A stretch of 64,000 nt of DNA, taken from NCBI GenBank assembly GCA_944368155.1, contig CALVWW010000001.1, positions 124,001-188,000 on the forward strand, read 5' to 3'. Positions 32,569-42,636 of this stretch are shown one piece after another. Source of the DNA: an uncultured Clostridia bacterium (GTDB lineage Bacteria > Bacillota > Clostridia > Christensenellales > Borkfalkiaceae). Within the stretch, counting starts at the first letter, position 1; each line of letters starts with the position of its first letter. The notes beneath the pieces are model-generated. The model was not told where the DNA came from, made no database searches, and saw nothing but the letters and a program-made list of their open reading frames with translations. Made by a program: the position numbers and the translations under genes.

Positions 32569-34080
32569 TTATTCGCTCATTCCGTAATCATCGTCGCTGA
32601 AAGGAAGGTCGGGAAACTCGTCGTCAGTCGCCCCGCCTTCGGAGGAACCGGCATCTTTATTATTTGCTCGGCCGAAAACTGAACTCTCGCTCTTCCCGCT
32701 GCTTTCTGTCTTTTTACCTGCATTTTCGGCAAGTTCTTTAAGTTCGCTCGGGTCGGGCGTCACAAACTTTGTGTATTCGCCCTTGAACCTAAGTTTGGTT
32801 CTGCCGGTTTCACCGTTCCTGTGCTTGGCAATGATAAGGTCGGCCATTCCGCGCACTATTTTATTCTTTTCAATCTCTTCAGGTGTAGCCGTCATATCGG
32901 GACGATTGATAAATATTACCATGTCTGCGTCCTGCTCTATGGCGCCCGATTCGCGCAAATCGGAAAGCTGAGGCTCGCCTATCATACGGCGTAACTGCGA
33001 AAGCGCAATAACAGGAACGTTAAGTTCCTTTGCCATAATCTTGAGGTCGCCTGTGATGTGCGCAATTTCACGCGTACGGTTTTCGTCCTGTTTATACCCG
33101 CTCGACATAAGCTGTATGTAGTCTATCATAACAAGGTCGAGCCTGCCGTTATTCTTTGCCTTTATCCGCCTGCATTTGGAAAGTATTTCTGCGGGGGTTA
33201 CACGCGAAGAATCATCAATGATTATACTCAGCTTTTTAAGCTCCTCGCTCGTCTTGGCAAGCTGTTTCCAATCGTTTGTCGAAAGTTTTCCGGCAAGCGC
33301 GTCAGACATGCTTACCTTTGCGCTTGCGCAAAGCAACCTCTGCACAATCTGAATTTTAGGCATTTCAAGCGAAAAAACCGCGCAAACATTGCCCTGAAAA
33401 GCTGCCGCCTCAACAATATTCATCGCAAGCGAAGTTTTGCCGCTGCCTGGACGCGCAGCAATAACTATCAGGTCGGAACGCTGAAAGCCGTTTGTGATTT
33501 TATTCAAGTAGGGAAAGCCGGTAGGAATTCCGCGCAGAGCATCTTTATTGCGTGAAATTTCTTCAAATCTTTCGATTACATCGCCAACCACCGAACTCTC
33601 GCGTATGTCCTCCATCGATGAAGTGTCACCCTTCTTGGCAATATCATAGACAAGCTTTTCGGCGTATTGAACGCTCTGAGTACTGTCGGTACTGTTCATC
33701 GAATTCTCAATTATATTGCGAGAAGCGCGTATGAGTTCGCGGTTAGTGCTGTCGCGCTTGACTATATCGAAGTAGTACCTGTAATTCGCCGCGGAAGGCA
33801 CGGACTGCATGAGCTCTGTAATGTATTCAATGCCGCCCGCTTTGGCAAGATTTCCGTCCTTTTCCAAACAATCTGAAAGAGTGATTATATCGGCAGGTTT
33901 GCGCTGATAAAATACCTTTAGTATCGCAGAGATAATGAGCTTGTGCGACTCCTGGTAAAAATCGTTATCCGAAAGTTTATCGGCAACTTCCGAGAGCACT
34001 TCATTATCTATAAGCATACAGCCGATTAGCGACTGTTCCGCCTCTAAATTATTAGGTAAAACATTAGTTTTGTCTGGCAT
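32569..34080 (-). CDS. dnaB: Replicative DNA helicase DnaB
   Basis: Hexameric helicase that unwinds DNA at the fork (DnaC in Bacillus nomenclature), 503 residues. N-terminal primase-interacting domain (NNLEAEQSLIGCMLIDNEV), then the RecA-like motor with Walker A AARPGSGKTSLAMN, FSLEMPKIQIVQRLL, LVMIDYIQLMSS and SQLRRMIGEPQLSDLRESG. The C-terminal tail (AENAGKKTESSGKSESS onward) is long, polar and acidic. The ATG at 34080 lies within the recurrent motif AGTACTATG (34086-34078); no Shine-Dalgarno is seen, and only 6 nt separate it from the pepF stop. Confidence 0.97.
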   Translation of the reverse strand: MPDKTNVLPNNLEAEQSLIGCMLIDNEVLSEVADKLSDNDFYQESHKLIISAILKVFYQRKPADIITLSDCLEKDGNLAKAGGIEYITELMQSVPSAANYRYYFDIVKRDSTNRELIRASRNIIENSMNSTDSTQSVQYAEKLVYDIAKKGDTSSMEDIRESSVVGDVIERFEEISRNKDALRGIPTGFPYLNKITNGFQRSDLIVIAARPGSGKTSLAMNIVEAAAFQGNVCAVFSLEMPKIQIVQRLLCASAKVSMSDALAGKLSTNDWKQLAKTSEELKKLSIIIDDSSRVTPAEILSKCRRIKAKNNGRLDLVMIDYIQLMSSGYKQDENRTREIAHITGDLKIMAKELNVPVIALSQLRRMIGEPQLSDLRESGAIEQDADMVIFINRPDMTATPEEIEKNKIVRGMADLIIAKHRNGETGRTKLRFKGEYTKFVTPDPSELKELAENAGKKTESSGKSESSVFGRANNKDAGSSEGGATDDEFPDLPFSDDDYGMSE

Positions 34081-34086
34081 AGTACT

Positions 34087-35862
34087 TTATATATTCATCA
34101 ATTTCTCAAATTCGGCAAGAGTATCGGCAAATTCTTTCATCGCAAACTCAAAGGGCTTTTTCGTTTCAAGGTCAACTCCGGCAAGACGCAGAAGCGATAC
34201 AGGGTCTGCCGAGGAACCGCTGGAAAGAAACTTGAAATAATCTTTTACCGCAGGTTCCCCTTCGGTGAGAATTCTGTGCGCTATATTCATTGCGGAAATT
34301 ATGCCTGTTGCATATTTGTATACATAGAACGCCCTGTAAAAATGCGGTATCCGCGCCCACTCACAGGATATATGATAGTCATGTTCAATCGCATCGCCAT
34401 AATACTCTCTGCCTATTCTGCCGTAAATCTCACAGAGCAATTCTTTAGTGAGAGGTTCCCCTTTCTCCGCCCTGTCGTGCGCCTCGTATTCAAATTCGGC
34501 AAACATGGTCTGGCGGAAGAGCGTACCGCGGATTGTTTCAATGTAGTAGTTAAGCAAATATTTGCGTAAATTTACATCTTCAGTATCGCCAAGCATGTAT
34601 TTTAACAGAAGAACTTCGTTAACCGTGCTGGCAACTTCTGCAACAAAAATTTTATATTCGCTCTTTGCGTAAGGCTGATTGAGAGAAGAGAAATATGTGT
34701 GCAGAGAATGCCCCATTTCATGGGCAATTGTAAACATCTCGCTTATCGTAGGCTGGTAATTTAAAAGCACATAGGGGTGAACGCCGTAGCAACCGGTACT
34801 GTAAGCGCCGCTGCGCTTGCCTTCAGTCTCCTCAACGTCTATCCAGCGCTCGTCATGTCCGCGTTTTAAGAGCGCCTGATACTCCTTCCCGAGCGGCGCA
34901 AGTCCTTTGATAACATAGTCATAGGCGTCGTCATAATTCATTTTCACTTCAACGTCGGCAACAAGCGGAGCATACATGTCGTAAAAATAAACCTTATCAT
35001 AGCCTAAAATTTTCTTTCTGTCAGCAATATAGCGGTGCATATCAGCCTGGCTTTCTTTTACCGCATCTAAAAGATTACGGTACACACACTCTTTCACATC
35101 CTCTCTTGAAAGAGCGCGCTCAAGACAGGAATTATACTTATATGCTCTGCTGAGAAACACATCTTTTTTTACGTTTCCGAAATATGTCGTGGTGATTACA
35201 TTCAGCAAGCTTTCATAGGCACTATAATATTTTTCATAAGCCTCTTTTCTCTTTTCCCTGTCAGAAGAGCGAAGTATTACGCCGTATATTCCGTGGGAAA
35301 GCCTTGACTTTTCTCCTTCAAACTCAATTTCGGGAAGTGGAAGGTCGGCATTATCTATCATGGAAAAAATGTCGCTGAACGAATCGAGCGTTTCTCCCGC
35401 GAGAGCGACAAGTCTTTCCTCCGCTTCGGGGATAATGTGCGGTTTGCCCTTTATTATAGTACTGAGCATATAGTCATAATCGGAAAAATCTTTGTCGCAA
35501 ACGAGAGAATCAAGATAACTTTCTTCCTGTGCGGCCAGCTCAGGCTCAAAAAAAGCCATATCGGCGCTGTATTTGGAATAGAGTGCCATGCAGCGGGCAT
35601 TATAAGCATTATATTTCGACACTCGCGTATCCTCATCATGCTTCATTGAAGCATATAAAAATACACGCTCGAGCTTTTTCGAAAATTCATCGTTCTGGCG
35701 CAAGAGCTTTAAAAGCGTTGCCCTGTCGCCAAGTTTACCGGCATAGGCCGAAAAATTAATTAAACTCTCCGCCTCGGCATAGGCCTTTTCCCACTCGTCG
35801 TCCGAGGTAAAAAGTTCGTCGGTATTCCAAGTATAACGCTGTTCAACCTGATTTCTTTCCAT
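34087..35862 (-). CDS. pepF: Oligoendopeptidase F
   Basis: Cytosolic M3 zinc metallopeptidase of 591 residues that degrades short peptides. The catalytic HExxH is in FTIAHEMGHSLHTYFSS at about 375, with the downstream glutamate in FVAEVASTVNEVLL. N-terminal helices and the ALSREDVKECVYRNLLDAV region fit the PepF family. The open frame runs 51 codons further upstream, overlapping UPF0210; ATG 35862 (MERNQVEQRYTWN) is the family-like start with AAAGGA about 12 nt before it. Confidence 0.94.
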   Translation of the reverse strand: MERNQVEQRYTWNTDELFTSDDEWEKAYAEAESLINFSAYAGKLGDRATLLKLLRQNDEFSKKLERVFLYASMKHDEDTRVSKYNAYNARCMALYSKYSADMAFFEPELAAQEESYLDSLVCDKDFSDYDYMLSTIIKGKPHIIPEAEERLVALAGETLDSFSDIFSMIDNADLPLPEIEFEGEKSRLSHGIYGVILRSSDREKRKEAYEKYYSAYESLLNVITTTYFGNVKKDVFLSRAYKYNSCLERALSREDVKECVYRNLLDAVKESQADMHRYIADRKKILGYDKVYFYDMYAPLVADVEVKMNYDDAYDYVIKGLAPLGKEYQALLKRGHDERWIDVEETEGKRSGAYSTGCYGVHPYVLLNYQPTISEMFTIAHEMGHSLHTYFSSLNQPYAKSEYKIFVAEVASTVNEVLLLKYMLGDTEDVNLRKYLLNYYIETIRGTLFRQTMFAEFEYEAHDRAEKGEPLTKELLCEIYGRIGREYYGDAIEHDYHISCEWARIPHFYRAFYVYKYATGIISAMNIAHRILTEGEPAVKDYFKFLSSGSSADPVSLLRLAGVDLETKKPFEFAMKEFADTLAEFEKLMNI

Positions 35863-35891
35863 AAATTTATAACGTCCTTTAAATTTTTTAA

Positions 35892-37247
35892 TCAGTTTTT
35901 GTTTGAATGTATAGGCGCCGGTATAAGCCCGCCCCTTGAAATAAATTTCTCGCTCGACTGTTTGTGAACGGGCATTATGGGAGCTCTGCCCAAAAGACCG
36001 CCGAAGTTTACGCAATCACCCACATCTTTGCCCGGAGCCGGGATTATTCTTACCGCAGTCGTCTTGTTGTTAATCATACCTATTGCCGCTTCGTCGGCAA
36101 TAATAGCGCTTATTGTAGATGCGGGAGTGTCGCCCGGAACAGCAATCATGTCAAGTCCGACCGAGCACACAGCCGTCATTGCTTCAAGTTTATCAATGTT
36201 AAGATTACCTTTTTCTGCTGCTTCAATCATACCGATATCTTCAGATACCGGTATAAACGCGCCCGAAAGTCCGCCTACCCTCGAACTTGCCATAACTCCG
36301 CCCTTTTTGACTGCGTCGTTCAGCATTGCCAGACAGGCGGTTGTACCGTGTGTACCAACACTCTCAAGTCCCATTTCCTCGAGAATCTGAGCAACGGAGT
36401 CGCCCCTTGCAGGCGTGGGAGCAAGCGATAAATCAACTATACCGAACTCGGCGTTGAGGCGCTGAGCGGCTTCGCGCGCAACCAGCTGCCCTGCACGGGT
36501 GATTTTAAATGCCGTTCTCTTTATCATCTCCGCAAGTTCGGTAAGGTCGGCCGTTGGAATGCTCTCTATGGCGTGCTGAACGACGCCCGGACCGGAAACA
36601 CCTACATTTATGACCGTTCCGCTCTCGCCAACGCCGTGAAACGCACCCGCCATGAAAGGGTTGTCCTCCACCGCGTTGCAGAATACGACAAGTTTTGCAC
36701 AGCCGAAACCGTCGTTATCGCAGGTAAGCTCCGCAGTCTTTTTTACAATGTTGCCCATCAGGCGGACGGCATCCATGTTGATGCCCGACTTGGACGAACC
36801 TATATTTATCGACGAACAAAGTTTCTTTGTCGTCGCAAGCACCTCAGGAATTGTCTCTATAAAAGTTCTCTCATAGTCTGCCATGCCTTTGTGAACAAGC
36901 GCGGAATATCCGCCTAAAAAGTCTATGCCGAGAGTTTCAGCAGCCTTATCGAGGGCAACGCCGACTTTTGCCGACCGGGCGGCAAATGGTGCGCAGATTA
37001 TGCTTGCGGGCGTAACAGAAACGCGTTTGTTGACAATGGGTATGCCGTATTCTTTAGACAAGTCCTCTGCAACTTTTACAAGGTTTTCGGCCTTAATGCA
37101 TATGGTATCATAAACCTTTGCCGCAGTACTTTCGGCTGTTCCCGACACGCACGGAAGGAGCGAAATTCCCATAGTTATGGTACGGATATCGAGATGCTCC
37201 CTCTCAATCATATTTATCGTTTCAAGCACATCATATTTATTGAACAT
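35892..37247 (-). CDS. UPF0210 (DUF711) family protein
   Basis: Conserved protein of 451 residues of the UPF0210/DUF711 family. Recognisable segments are [38 protein letters not shown] and the glycine-rich C-terminal [21 protein letters not shown]. It is almost always encoded next to an ACT-domain UPF0237 protein, as here (9 nt upstream gene), which implies a joint function. The biochemical role is unknown to me; the ACT partner suggests control by a small ligand such as an amino acid. Confidence 0.92.
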   Translation of the reverse strand: MFNKYDVLETINMIEREHLDIRTITMGISLLPCVSGTAESTAAKVYDTICIKAENLVKVAEDLSKEYGIPIVNKRVSVTPASIICAPFAARSAKVGVALDKAAETLGIDFLGGYSALVHKGMADYERTFIETIPEVLATTKKLCSSINIGSSKSGINMDAVRLMGNIVKKTAELTCDNDGFGCAKLVVFCNAVEDNPFMAGAFHGVGESGTVINVGVSGPGVVQHAIESIPTADLTELAEMIKRTAFKITRAGQLVAREAAQRLNAEFGIVDLSLAPTPARGDSVAQILEEMGLESVGTHGTTACLAMLNDAVKKGGVMASSRVGGLSGAFIPVSEDIGMIEAAEKGNLNIDKLEAMTAVCSVGLDMIAVPGDTPASTISAIIADEAAIGMINNKTTAVRIIPAPGKDVGDCVNFGGLLGRAPIMPVHKQSSEKFISRGGLIPAPIHSNKN

Positions 37248-37256
37248 AAACGCACC

Positions 37257-37526
37257 TTATATCCTGTGCATGGCGTTAAAAATTTCTTCGTGCTGAAGAT
37301 GAATGCTCATGCCGATTTTTTCGCCCATGCCGGCGCACTCTGTGGCGAGGACAGACAATTCGTCATTCGACCCGGATGTGTCGACAAGCATTATCATTGC
37401 AAAATAGTCCTGCAAAATCGTTTGGCTTATATCAAGAATGTTCACACCCTTGTCTGCAAGAAATGCGCTCACTTTTGCTATTATACCTGTTTTATCTTTG
37501 CCTACTACAGTTACGACTGCGCGCAT
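37257..37526 (-). CDS. ACT-domain protein, UPF0237 family
   Basis: Small single ACT-domain protein of 89 residues (VVTVVGKDKTGIIAKVSAFL, VNILDISQTI), likely a dimeric ligand sensor. It pairs with the UPF0210 gene that follows. ATG 37526 has AAGGAG 8 nt upstream; the open frame extends 19 codons further without support. A candidate promoter lies at 37545-37573. Confidence 0.93.
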   Translation of the reverse strand: MRAVVTVVGKDKTGIIAKVSAFLADKGVNILDISQTILQDYFAMIMLVDTSGSNDELSVLATECAGMGEKIGMSIHLQHEEIFNAMHRI

Positions 37527-37544
37527 ACAATTTCTCCTTAAATA

Positions 37545-37573
37545 TTTATAAGTAATTTTATCAATCGTTACAA
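37545..37573 (-). promoter_or_regulatory. Promoter upstream of the ACT-UPF0210 genes
   Basis: Minus strand TTGTAA (37573-37568), 17-nt spacer, TATAAA (37550-37545). The motif AGTACTATG lies at 37612-37604, about 30 nt upstream of the -35. Confidence 0.6.
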
Positions 37574-37627
37574 TGCTCTGCATTACATGTAGTTTATGCG
37601 TGACATAGTACTATTTAAATTTCGCCA

Positions 37628-38275
37628 TTATACCACTCCGAAACTAAAAAAAGTATACATAGCAGTAAAAAAACCTTTAAGCGACAATGACCACTCCGAT
37701 ATAACTCCCGTCATTGATTCATATGCAAAACAACCGTAATGCCGGCTGTCTAAACTGTGTCCGTAGGCATTCCCCCTGTTGTCGCCTAAAAGAAACATTG
37801 TGTTATACGGAACGACCAGCGGGTCTGATTCTGAACGGAATGAATTGTAATCAAGATAAGGGTCGTTATTTTCAGGCAGGACATAGTCCTCTTCAAGGGC
37901 AACAAAACTGTCGGTCCCCTCATACATGACGTAGACCACACCGTTCTGCATATAAACACTGTCGCCGCCCAGCGCAATAACGCGCTTTATTATAAGACCC
38001 GTGCTGCCGTCGTCATGTTCGGCTTCAACTACAACAATGTCGCCGTAATCCGGCCTGGCACATGTATCGGCATAAAGATAATCGCCGCCTGAAACATCTT
38101 CATTCACTGCTCCGTTGAGAGTAGGCGACATAGAACTGCCGACAACATATATTCCGACATATCGTGCCGAAAAAAGTATTCGGCAAACAAGCACAAATAT
38201 AAGAACAATCAGCGCAATGACGAGCGGGTCTTTATATGAGGCATACCGTTTTTTATTGAGAAGTCCTTCCCCCAT
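37628..38275 (-). CDS. lepB: Signal peptidase I
   Basis: Membrane-anchored protease that removes signal peptides of exported proteins. The 215-residue protein has one N-terminal membrane helix (about 20-40), the catalytic serine in VGSSMSPTLNG, the catalytic lysine in GLIIKRVIALGGD and the box E motif LLGDNRGNAYGHSLDSRHYG. A short hydrophobic C-terminal end may form a second anchor. Start: ATG 38275, or GTG 38287, which would overlap the upstream stop; neither has a clear Shine-Dalgarno. Lies 2 nt after the hydrolase-like gene. Confidence 0.93.
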   Translation of the reverse strand: MGEGLLNKKRYASYKDPLVIALIVLIFVLVCRILFSARYVGIYVVGSSMSPTLNGAVNEDVSGGDYLYADTCARPDYGDIVVVEAEHDDGSTGLIIKRVIALGGDSVYMQNGVVYVMYEGTDSFVALEEDYVLPENNDPYLDYNSFRSESDPLVVPYNTMFLLGDNRGNAYGHSLDSRHYGCFAYESMTGVISEWSLSLKGFFTAMYTFFSFGVV

Positions 38276-38277
38276 TT

Positions 38278-39945
38278 TTAAAGCCACATCACATTATTTA
38301 CGGCATACTGTTCGCCGCATGTTATAGTAAATTTGAGTTTTTTTACAAACGAGGCAAGGTGTACACCCTGCTCATTTTTGAAATCTTTGCTCTCCAAAAG
38401 TATGCTCTGCCACAAGCCGCCGGCAATATTATGAACCGCCGTGAATTTATCGCCGCTTTGAACATCCTGCATACAGAATACGACGTCGGCGGGATTGTCG
38501 CAAATCACGTCGAGCTTTAAAATAGAGTCCTCGTCGGGCGCATAACAGGGATTATTGAAGCGGAACGTCATGAGGCCGCAAACGGAATAAGCGCCTTTTA
38601 ACCCGTCAGCTTTCTCTACCACCTGAGGAAGGACAGCTTCGCTGGTAAGGAATATACCTCCCAGAGCAAACGAACGGTCTGCGATTGACAAGCTGTCGGC
38701 ACCGCTCTTTGCCGTGTAAATTACGCGGCACTTTTTTTTCATGTTCCTGAATTTGCCGCTGACTTTGCGCACCGCCATGCGGGACCATACCGTAAATCCG
38801 TTTGTATAGCGAGCATAGCAGAATGCAAATACAACTGCAGTTTTTTCGTAAATGTTGAGGTAAAAATCCCGTATATGTCCCTCTCCTCCCTTGTATGGAG
38901 CGGGCGTCCATTCGCGCATCACTGGGTCGATGCAGTCCTCCGCCATAAACATGCCGAACTCTTCAGGCACGCCCTGCTCGTCGAACTCAGCCCTTGCAAC
39001 GAGGTTCTGTTCCTCATCGGCTACTAATGTAATAACTGCGGGCTTAGGCAGGAAAACCTGTCTTTCCCGCACAAATCTGTCCAAAAAAAGAAACATATCC
39101 TTGGTGCCCTGCACGTCTATGCAACCGTTGCAGTGCACAGAATAGGAAATTACGCTGAGCGGTGCATAATCTTCATTTATACGGGAAAAAGTATCGTACG
39201 CCCTGTCGTAGTCGAAGCGTTCATCGTTTGTCGAACAGAGCATAAGCACCGGACACCTCACAAAGGGAGCATAAGCCTGAGAATCTATACCGGCAATAAA
39301 GCGATATCTTTCTTCATCGAGAACAGGCTCCTGGGAACCGAATTTACAATAGCCGTTGTAGGTCTTCCAGCCCGCGGCGCAAACTGTGACCAGACATGCA
39401 AGTTCAACGCCGGCTGCAAGTTTCCATGCTATTTCGCCGCCGTCGCGTATACCCACTACACCGATTTTACCTACTCCGCCGCGTTCATTGAGATATTTAT
39501 AAGAATATCTTGCAACAGCCACCCATTCGTACCAGCTTGTATGCACCGCGTCTTCGTCAACAAAGTCCTTATATCTTCCGCAGCTTTTTACATTGGCGTA
39601 AGAAATGTTCTGTGGATAGCGCGTATAATTTGCGCAATCCCACGCGCCGCGATAGTCAGGCATGAGCACGCTGTAGCCGCGCCTTATAAAAAATTTCATA
39701 AGTGCCTCGTCTACGCTGCCTGTACTGTCGGAAAGCAATATTACTACGTCATCGGAAGGCGACGTGCTGTCACACATAAAGGCGGCGAATATTTTAACGC
39801 GCCCCTCGCCGGTTTCCCTGCCGTACAAGGTGAGGTATTGAATTTTCATCCCGCCTTCCGTCTTTTCCGATATAATATCGGCTTCGGTGGAAAGGCTGTC
39901 GTCGAAGCTCTTCCAAAGCGACACAGGGGTTAATATATTTGACAA
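38278..39945 (-). CDS. CocE/X-Pro-dipeptidyl-peptidase-like protein lacking the nucleophile serine
   Basis: A 555-residue protein with an alpha/beta-hydrolase domain (about 30-300) and a C-terminal beta-rich region as in CocE/X-prolyl dipeptidyl peptidases. Landmarks: GYSVLMPDYRGAWDC, YEWVAVARYSYKYL, and CPVLMLCSTNDERFDY, which supplies the expected acid-bearing loop. The nucleophile elbow, normally G-x-S-x-G, reads GIRDGGEIAW, so the serine is replaced by arginine; the histidine loop (SVHCNGCID) is at a plausible place. It may be a non-catalytic relative or use another residue. Starts at TTG 39945 with GGGAGA upstream, 12 nt after sbcC. Confidence 0.72.
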   Translation of the reverse strand: MSNILTPVSLWKSFDDSLSTEADIISEKTEGGMKIQYLTLYGRETGEGRVKIFAAFMCDSTSPSDDVVILLSDSTGSVDEALMKFFIRRGYSVLMPDYRGAWDCANYTRYPQNISYANVKSCGRYKDFVDEDAVHTSWYEWVAVARYSYKYLNERGGVGKIGVVGIRDGGEIAWKLAAGVELACLVTVCAAGWKTYNGYCKFGSQEPVLDEERYRFIAGIDSQAYAPFVRCPVLMLCSTNDERFDYDRAYDTFSRINEDYAPLSVISYSVHCNGCIDVQGTKDMFLFLDRFVRERQVFLPKPAVITLVADEEQNLVARAEFDEQGVPEEFGMFMAEDCIDPVMREWTPAPYKGGEGHIRDFYLNIYEKTAVVFAFCYARYTNGFTVWSRMAVRKVSGKFRNMKKKCRVIYTAKSGADSLSIADRSFALGGIFLTSEAVLPQVVEKADGLKGAYSVCGLMTFRFNNPCYAPDEDSILKLDVICDNPADVVFCMQDVQSGDKFTAVHNIAGGLWQSILLESKDFKNEQGVHLASFVKKLKFTITCGEQYAVNNVMWL

Positions 39946-39957
39946 AAGTATCTCCCG

Positions 39958-42636
39958 TCAGCAACTGATTTTTATTGTCGAGCCATGGCTCTCAGTCGCC
40001 TTACTTACTAATATTTTACTGTTAATTCTGTGCTTCAATTCTTCCACATGACTTATAAGCCCTATGGAAAAATTTTCGTTTTTAAGTTTTTCGAGCGCTT
40101 CGAGCACGGTATCTATCAAATCGCCGTCAAGCGTTCCGAATCCTTCATCGAGGAAGAAAAATTCTATGGACTTGAGAGAGCGGCTGCATATTGTCGAACT
40201 GAGTGCGAGCGCGAGAGAGAGCGAAACGAGAAAAGTTTCTCCGCCCGACAGCGTTTTTACCTTTCTTAGCTCGCCGCCGTTATAGTTATCTCCGACACAG
40301 AAATTGTTGTCAACATATGAAAGATAATATCTTCCGTCTGTCAGTTCTATAAGCGTACGCGACGCCGCACGCGATATATTCACAAGATGCTCATTTGCAA
40401 TAAATTCCATGAATTTATTATCGCGGAGAAGGCTTTTAAGTTTACCTATGAGGTCGCGCTCATTCTTCACATTCGCAAATTTCTTTTCAAGCGCCGCCTT
40501 TGACTCGAGCCTTCCGGCAAGTTCTGCCGAAGCGCTTTTCAGCACAGCCAGTTCCGACCGGTTTTCAGCATGAGCGGCACGCGCCTTTTCCTTCGCCTCA
40601 AACGCGGCGGAAACACTCTCCGCTGTTATGTCTTCGGTTTCAGCGGCAGGCTTTGCACTCTTTGCCTCTCCCTCTGCTTTTGAATATTCCGCAATGAAGT
40701 CATTATAATCTCTTAGCGCTTTTTCGTAACTGGTATACCTTTTAAGCAACGCTCTGCATTCTGCCACGCAGTTCATCCCTGCAGAGGCAACAAACTCTTC
40801 CGCCGCCTTCTCAGCCGCCTGTCTCTGCTCGGCAAGCGTTGCAGCGCGGGCTCTGTTGGCCGCAAGTAAACTTTCGTTTTCCGAAAGATTTCGCTGTAAT
40901 TTTTCAGCCCGGGAGTTAAGCTCCTCCCTGCGCCCGCGGGCTGAAGAAAGTTCAGCGGCTGTCTGACTGTATTTTTTGCGGCAGGCCTCCGCGTCTTTAA
41001 CGCCGAAGACCTCGGTTACTCTATTTTCAAGTTCTCTGCAAACGGCCGCAAGCTTTTTGCCGCGCTCCTCCAGTTCCGAAACCTTTTCTTCACTGTTTTT
41101 TAATTTTATTTTTATAGCCGCAATATCCCCGTCGGCCTTATTCAGGCTGAGTTCAAGTTTCTTGCGCTCGTCGAGCGCGCGGCGAAAATCAGCCAGCTCC
41201 CCGTTTACGTCAATTTTGGCGTCCTTGACCGCAAGAATGAGCTGCTTATACTCTTCCCCCTTGCTATTAAGTTCACGCTGAATAAAATCATACAGAGCAG
41301 AGTTATCGTTGTACTGTCTTAACTCTCCCTGAAGCTCTTTGATATACCCGAGCGTCCTCGCATATTCTTCCTTAAGAATGCCTCCGCGGAATTCCTTTTT
41401 AAAATACTCGTCTATATCCGGCTCGGGCATGCCCTCGAGTTTTTTTCTTAACACGGAAAGTTCGGCGGACTTATCTTTAAACTGCTCTGAAAAGCTTATC
41501 CGTTCGGCGCACACCCTTTTATATTGTGAGCGGCAAAGTTCAAGTTCTGTGCTCTGACTGCTCAATGCGGAAACGGCAGACTGCATGCCTTCCATAAGCG
41601 CATATTCGCGCTGAAGTTTTTCGCATAGTTCGTCAAGTTTGCCGCCCTTCAGTTGCCCTTCTAAATCTGCTGCTTTAATTTTAATGTTTTCAATTTCATC
41701 CTGCAGCTTTTTGTCGCTTATGTCAAGCTCACGCAACCTGACTGAGCATCGCTCGGCTTCATCCGACTCCGCGCATGCCCTTTCGCACACCGCAAGTACG
41801 GGCAGCACCCTTCCCAGCTCGTCATATTCAGCTTTTCCTGCTTTAAGCTTTTCCAGTCGGGCAACGGCAGCCGCATATGCTGTTTTCTGTTCAAAAAGCT
41901 TATTCAATAAGTTGTATTGTTCTTCAGCCTCAGCCGCCGCTTTTTCAAGACCGGTCTCAACAGATTCGAGCGAACTGATTTTTTCTTTAAGTTCATCAAG
42001 CTTTTCTCTTGTATCGCTTCCGTAGACAGAGAGCGCGCCTTCTATATTTGCATAATCATTCAGGACGGCGCTCTCTTTGGCTGAAAGTTTTGCCTTCAGC
42101 ACCTTTCCGTATTTCTGAAGGCTGAACAATCTTTCAATGAGCTCTATTCTCTCAGCGGGAGCAGAGTTCACAAACTGGGCAAATTCACCCTGTGGAAGAG
42201 CGATGCATTTGCGGAAATCTTCTTTGTTTATTCCGATAATATCGGTTATTCTGTCATTAACAGATTTAACATTATCGGCGATTGCCACAGACTTCCCGTC
42301 CCCCGAAAATTCATACAGCAGGGCCTTATGCGTGCCGCTCTTTCTCTTTATGCTCCGCTCAACGAGATACTTCCGGCGTGCACCTTCCGTAAATATATCA
42401 AACGTAAATTTAACTTCAAGCTCGTCGCATCTATAATTGATTTTATCAATTTTATCCGGATTGCGTTCTATATCGCCATACAGCGCAAAATTTATGGCGT
42501 CTAAAATAGTACTCTTGCCGCTGCCCGTTTCGCCGAAGATACCGAAGATACCGCTTTGAAGAAGCGGGGTGAAATCTATTACAGCTCTTTCAGAAAAACT
42601 GTTCAACCCCATGAATTCAAGTTTTACAGGTTTCAT
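39958..42636 (-). CDS. sbcC: SbcC (Rad50-like) subunit of the SbcCD nuclease
   Basis: SMC-like ATPase subunit of the nuclease that trims hairpins and double-strand break ends. The 892-residue chain has the N-terminal Walker A GETGSGKSTILDAINFAL, long coiled coils (about 180-430 and 480-720), and the C-terminal ABC signature TLSGGETFLVSLSLALALS with Walker B FFFLDEGFGTLD. A clear zinc-hook CxxC at the coil apex was not found; FVASAGMNCVAECRALL supplies two cysteines in another spacing. Start overlaps the sbcD stop by 4 nt. Confidence 0.94.
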   Translation of the reverse strand: MKPVKLEFMGLNSFSERAVIDFTPLLQSGIFGIFGETGSGKSTILDAINFALYGDIERNPDKIDKINYRCDELEVKFTFDIFTEGARRKYLVERSIKRKSGTHKALLYEFSGDGKSVAIADNVKSVNDRITDIIGINKEDFRKCIALPQGEFAQFVNSAPAERIELIERLFSLQKYGKVLKAKLSAKESAVLNDYANIEGALSVYGSDTREKLDELKEKISSLESVETGLEKAAAEAEEQYNLLNKLFEQKTAYAAAVARLEKLKAGKAEYDELGRVLPVLAVCERACAESDEAERCSVRLRELDISDKKLQDEIENIKIKAADLEGQLKGGKLDELCEKLQREYALMEGMQSAVSALSSQSTELELCRSQYKRVCAERISFSEQFKDKSAELSVLRKKLEGMPEPDIDEYFKKEFRGGILKEEYARTLGYIKELQGELRQYNDNSALYDFIQRELNSKGEEYKQLILAVKDAKIDVNGELADFRRALDERKKLELSLNKADGDIAAIKIKLKNSEEKVSELEERGKKLAAVCRELENRVTEVFGVKDAEACRKKYSQTAAELSSARGRREELNSRAEKLQRNLSENESLLAANRARAATLAEQRQAAEKAAEEFVASAGMNCVAECRALLKRYTSYEKALRDYNDFIAEYSKAEGEAKSAKPAAETEDITAESVSAAFEAKEKARAAHAENRSELAVLKSASAELAGRLESKAALEKKFANVKNERDLIGKLKSLLRDNKFMEFIANEHLVNISRAASRTLIELTDGRYYLSYVDNNFCVGDNYNGGELRKVKTLSGGETFLVSLSLALALSSTICSRSLKSIEFFFLDEGFGTLDGDLIDTVLEALEKLKNENFSIGLISHVEELKHRINSKILVSKATESHGSTIKISC

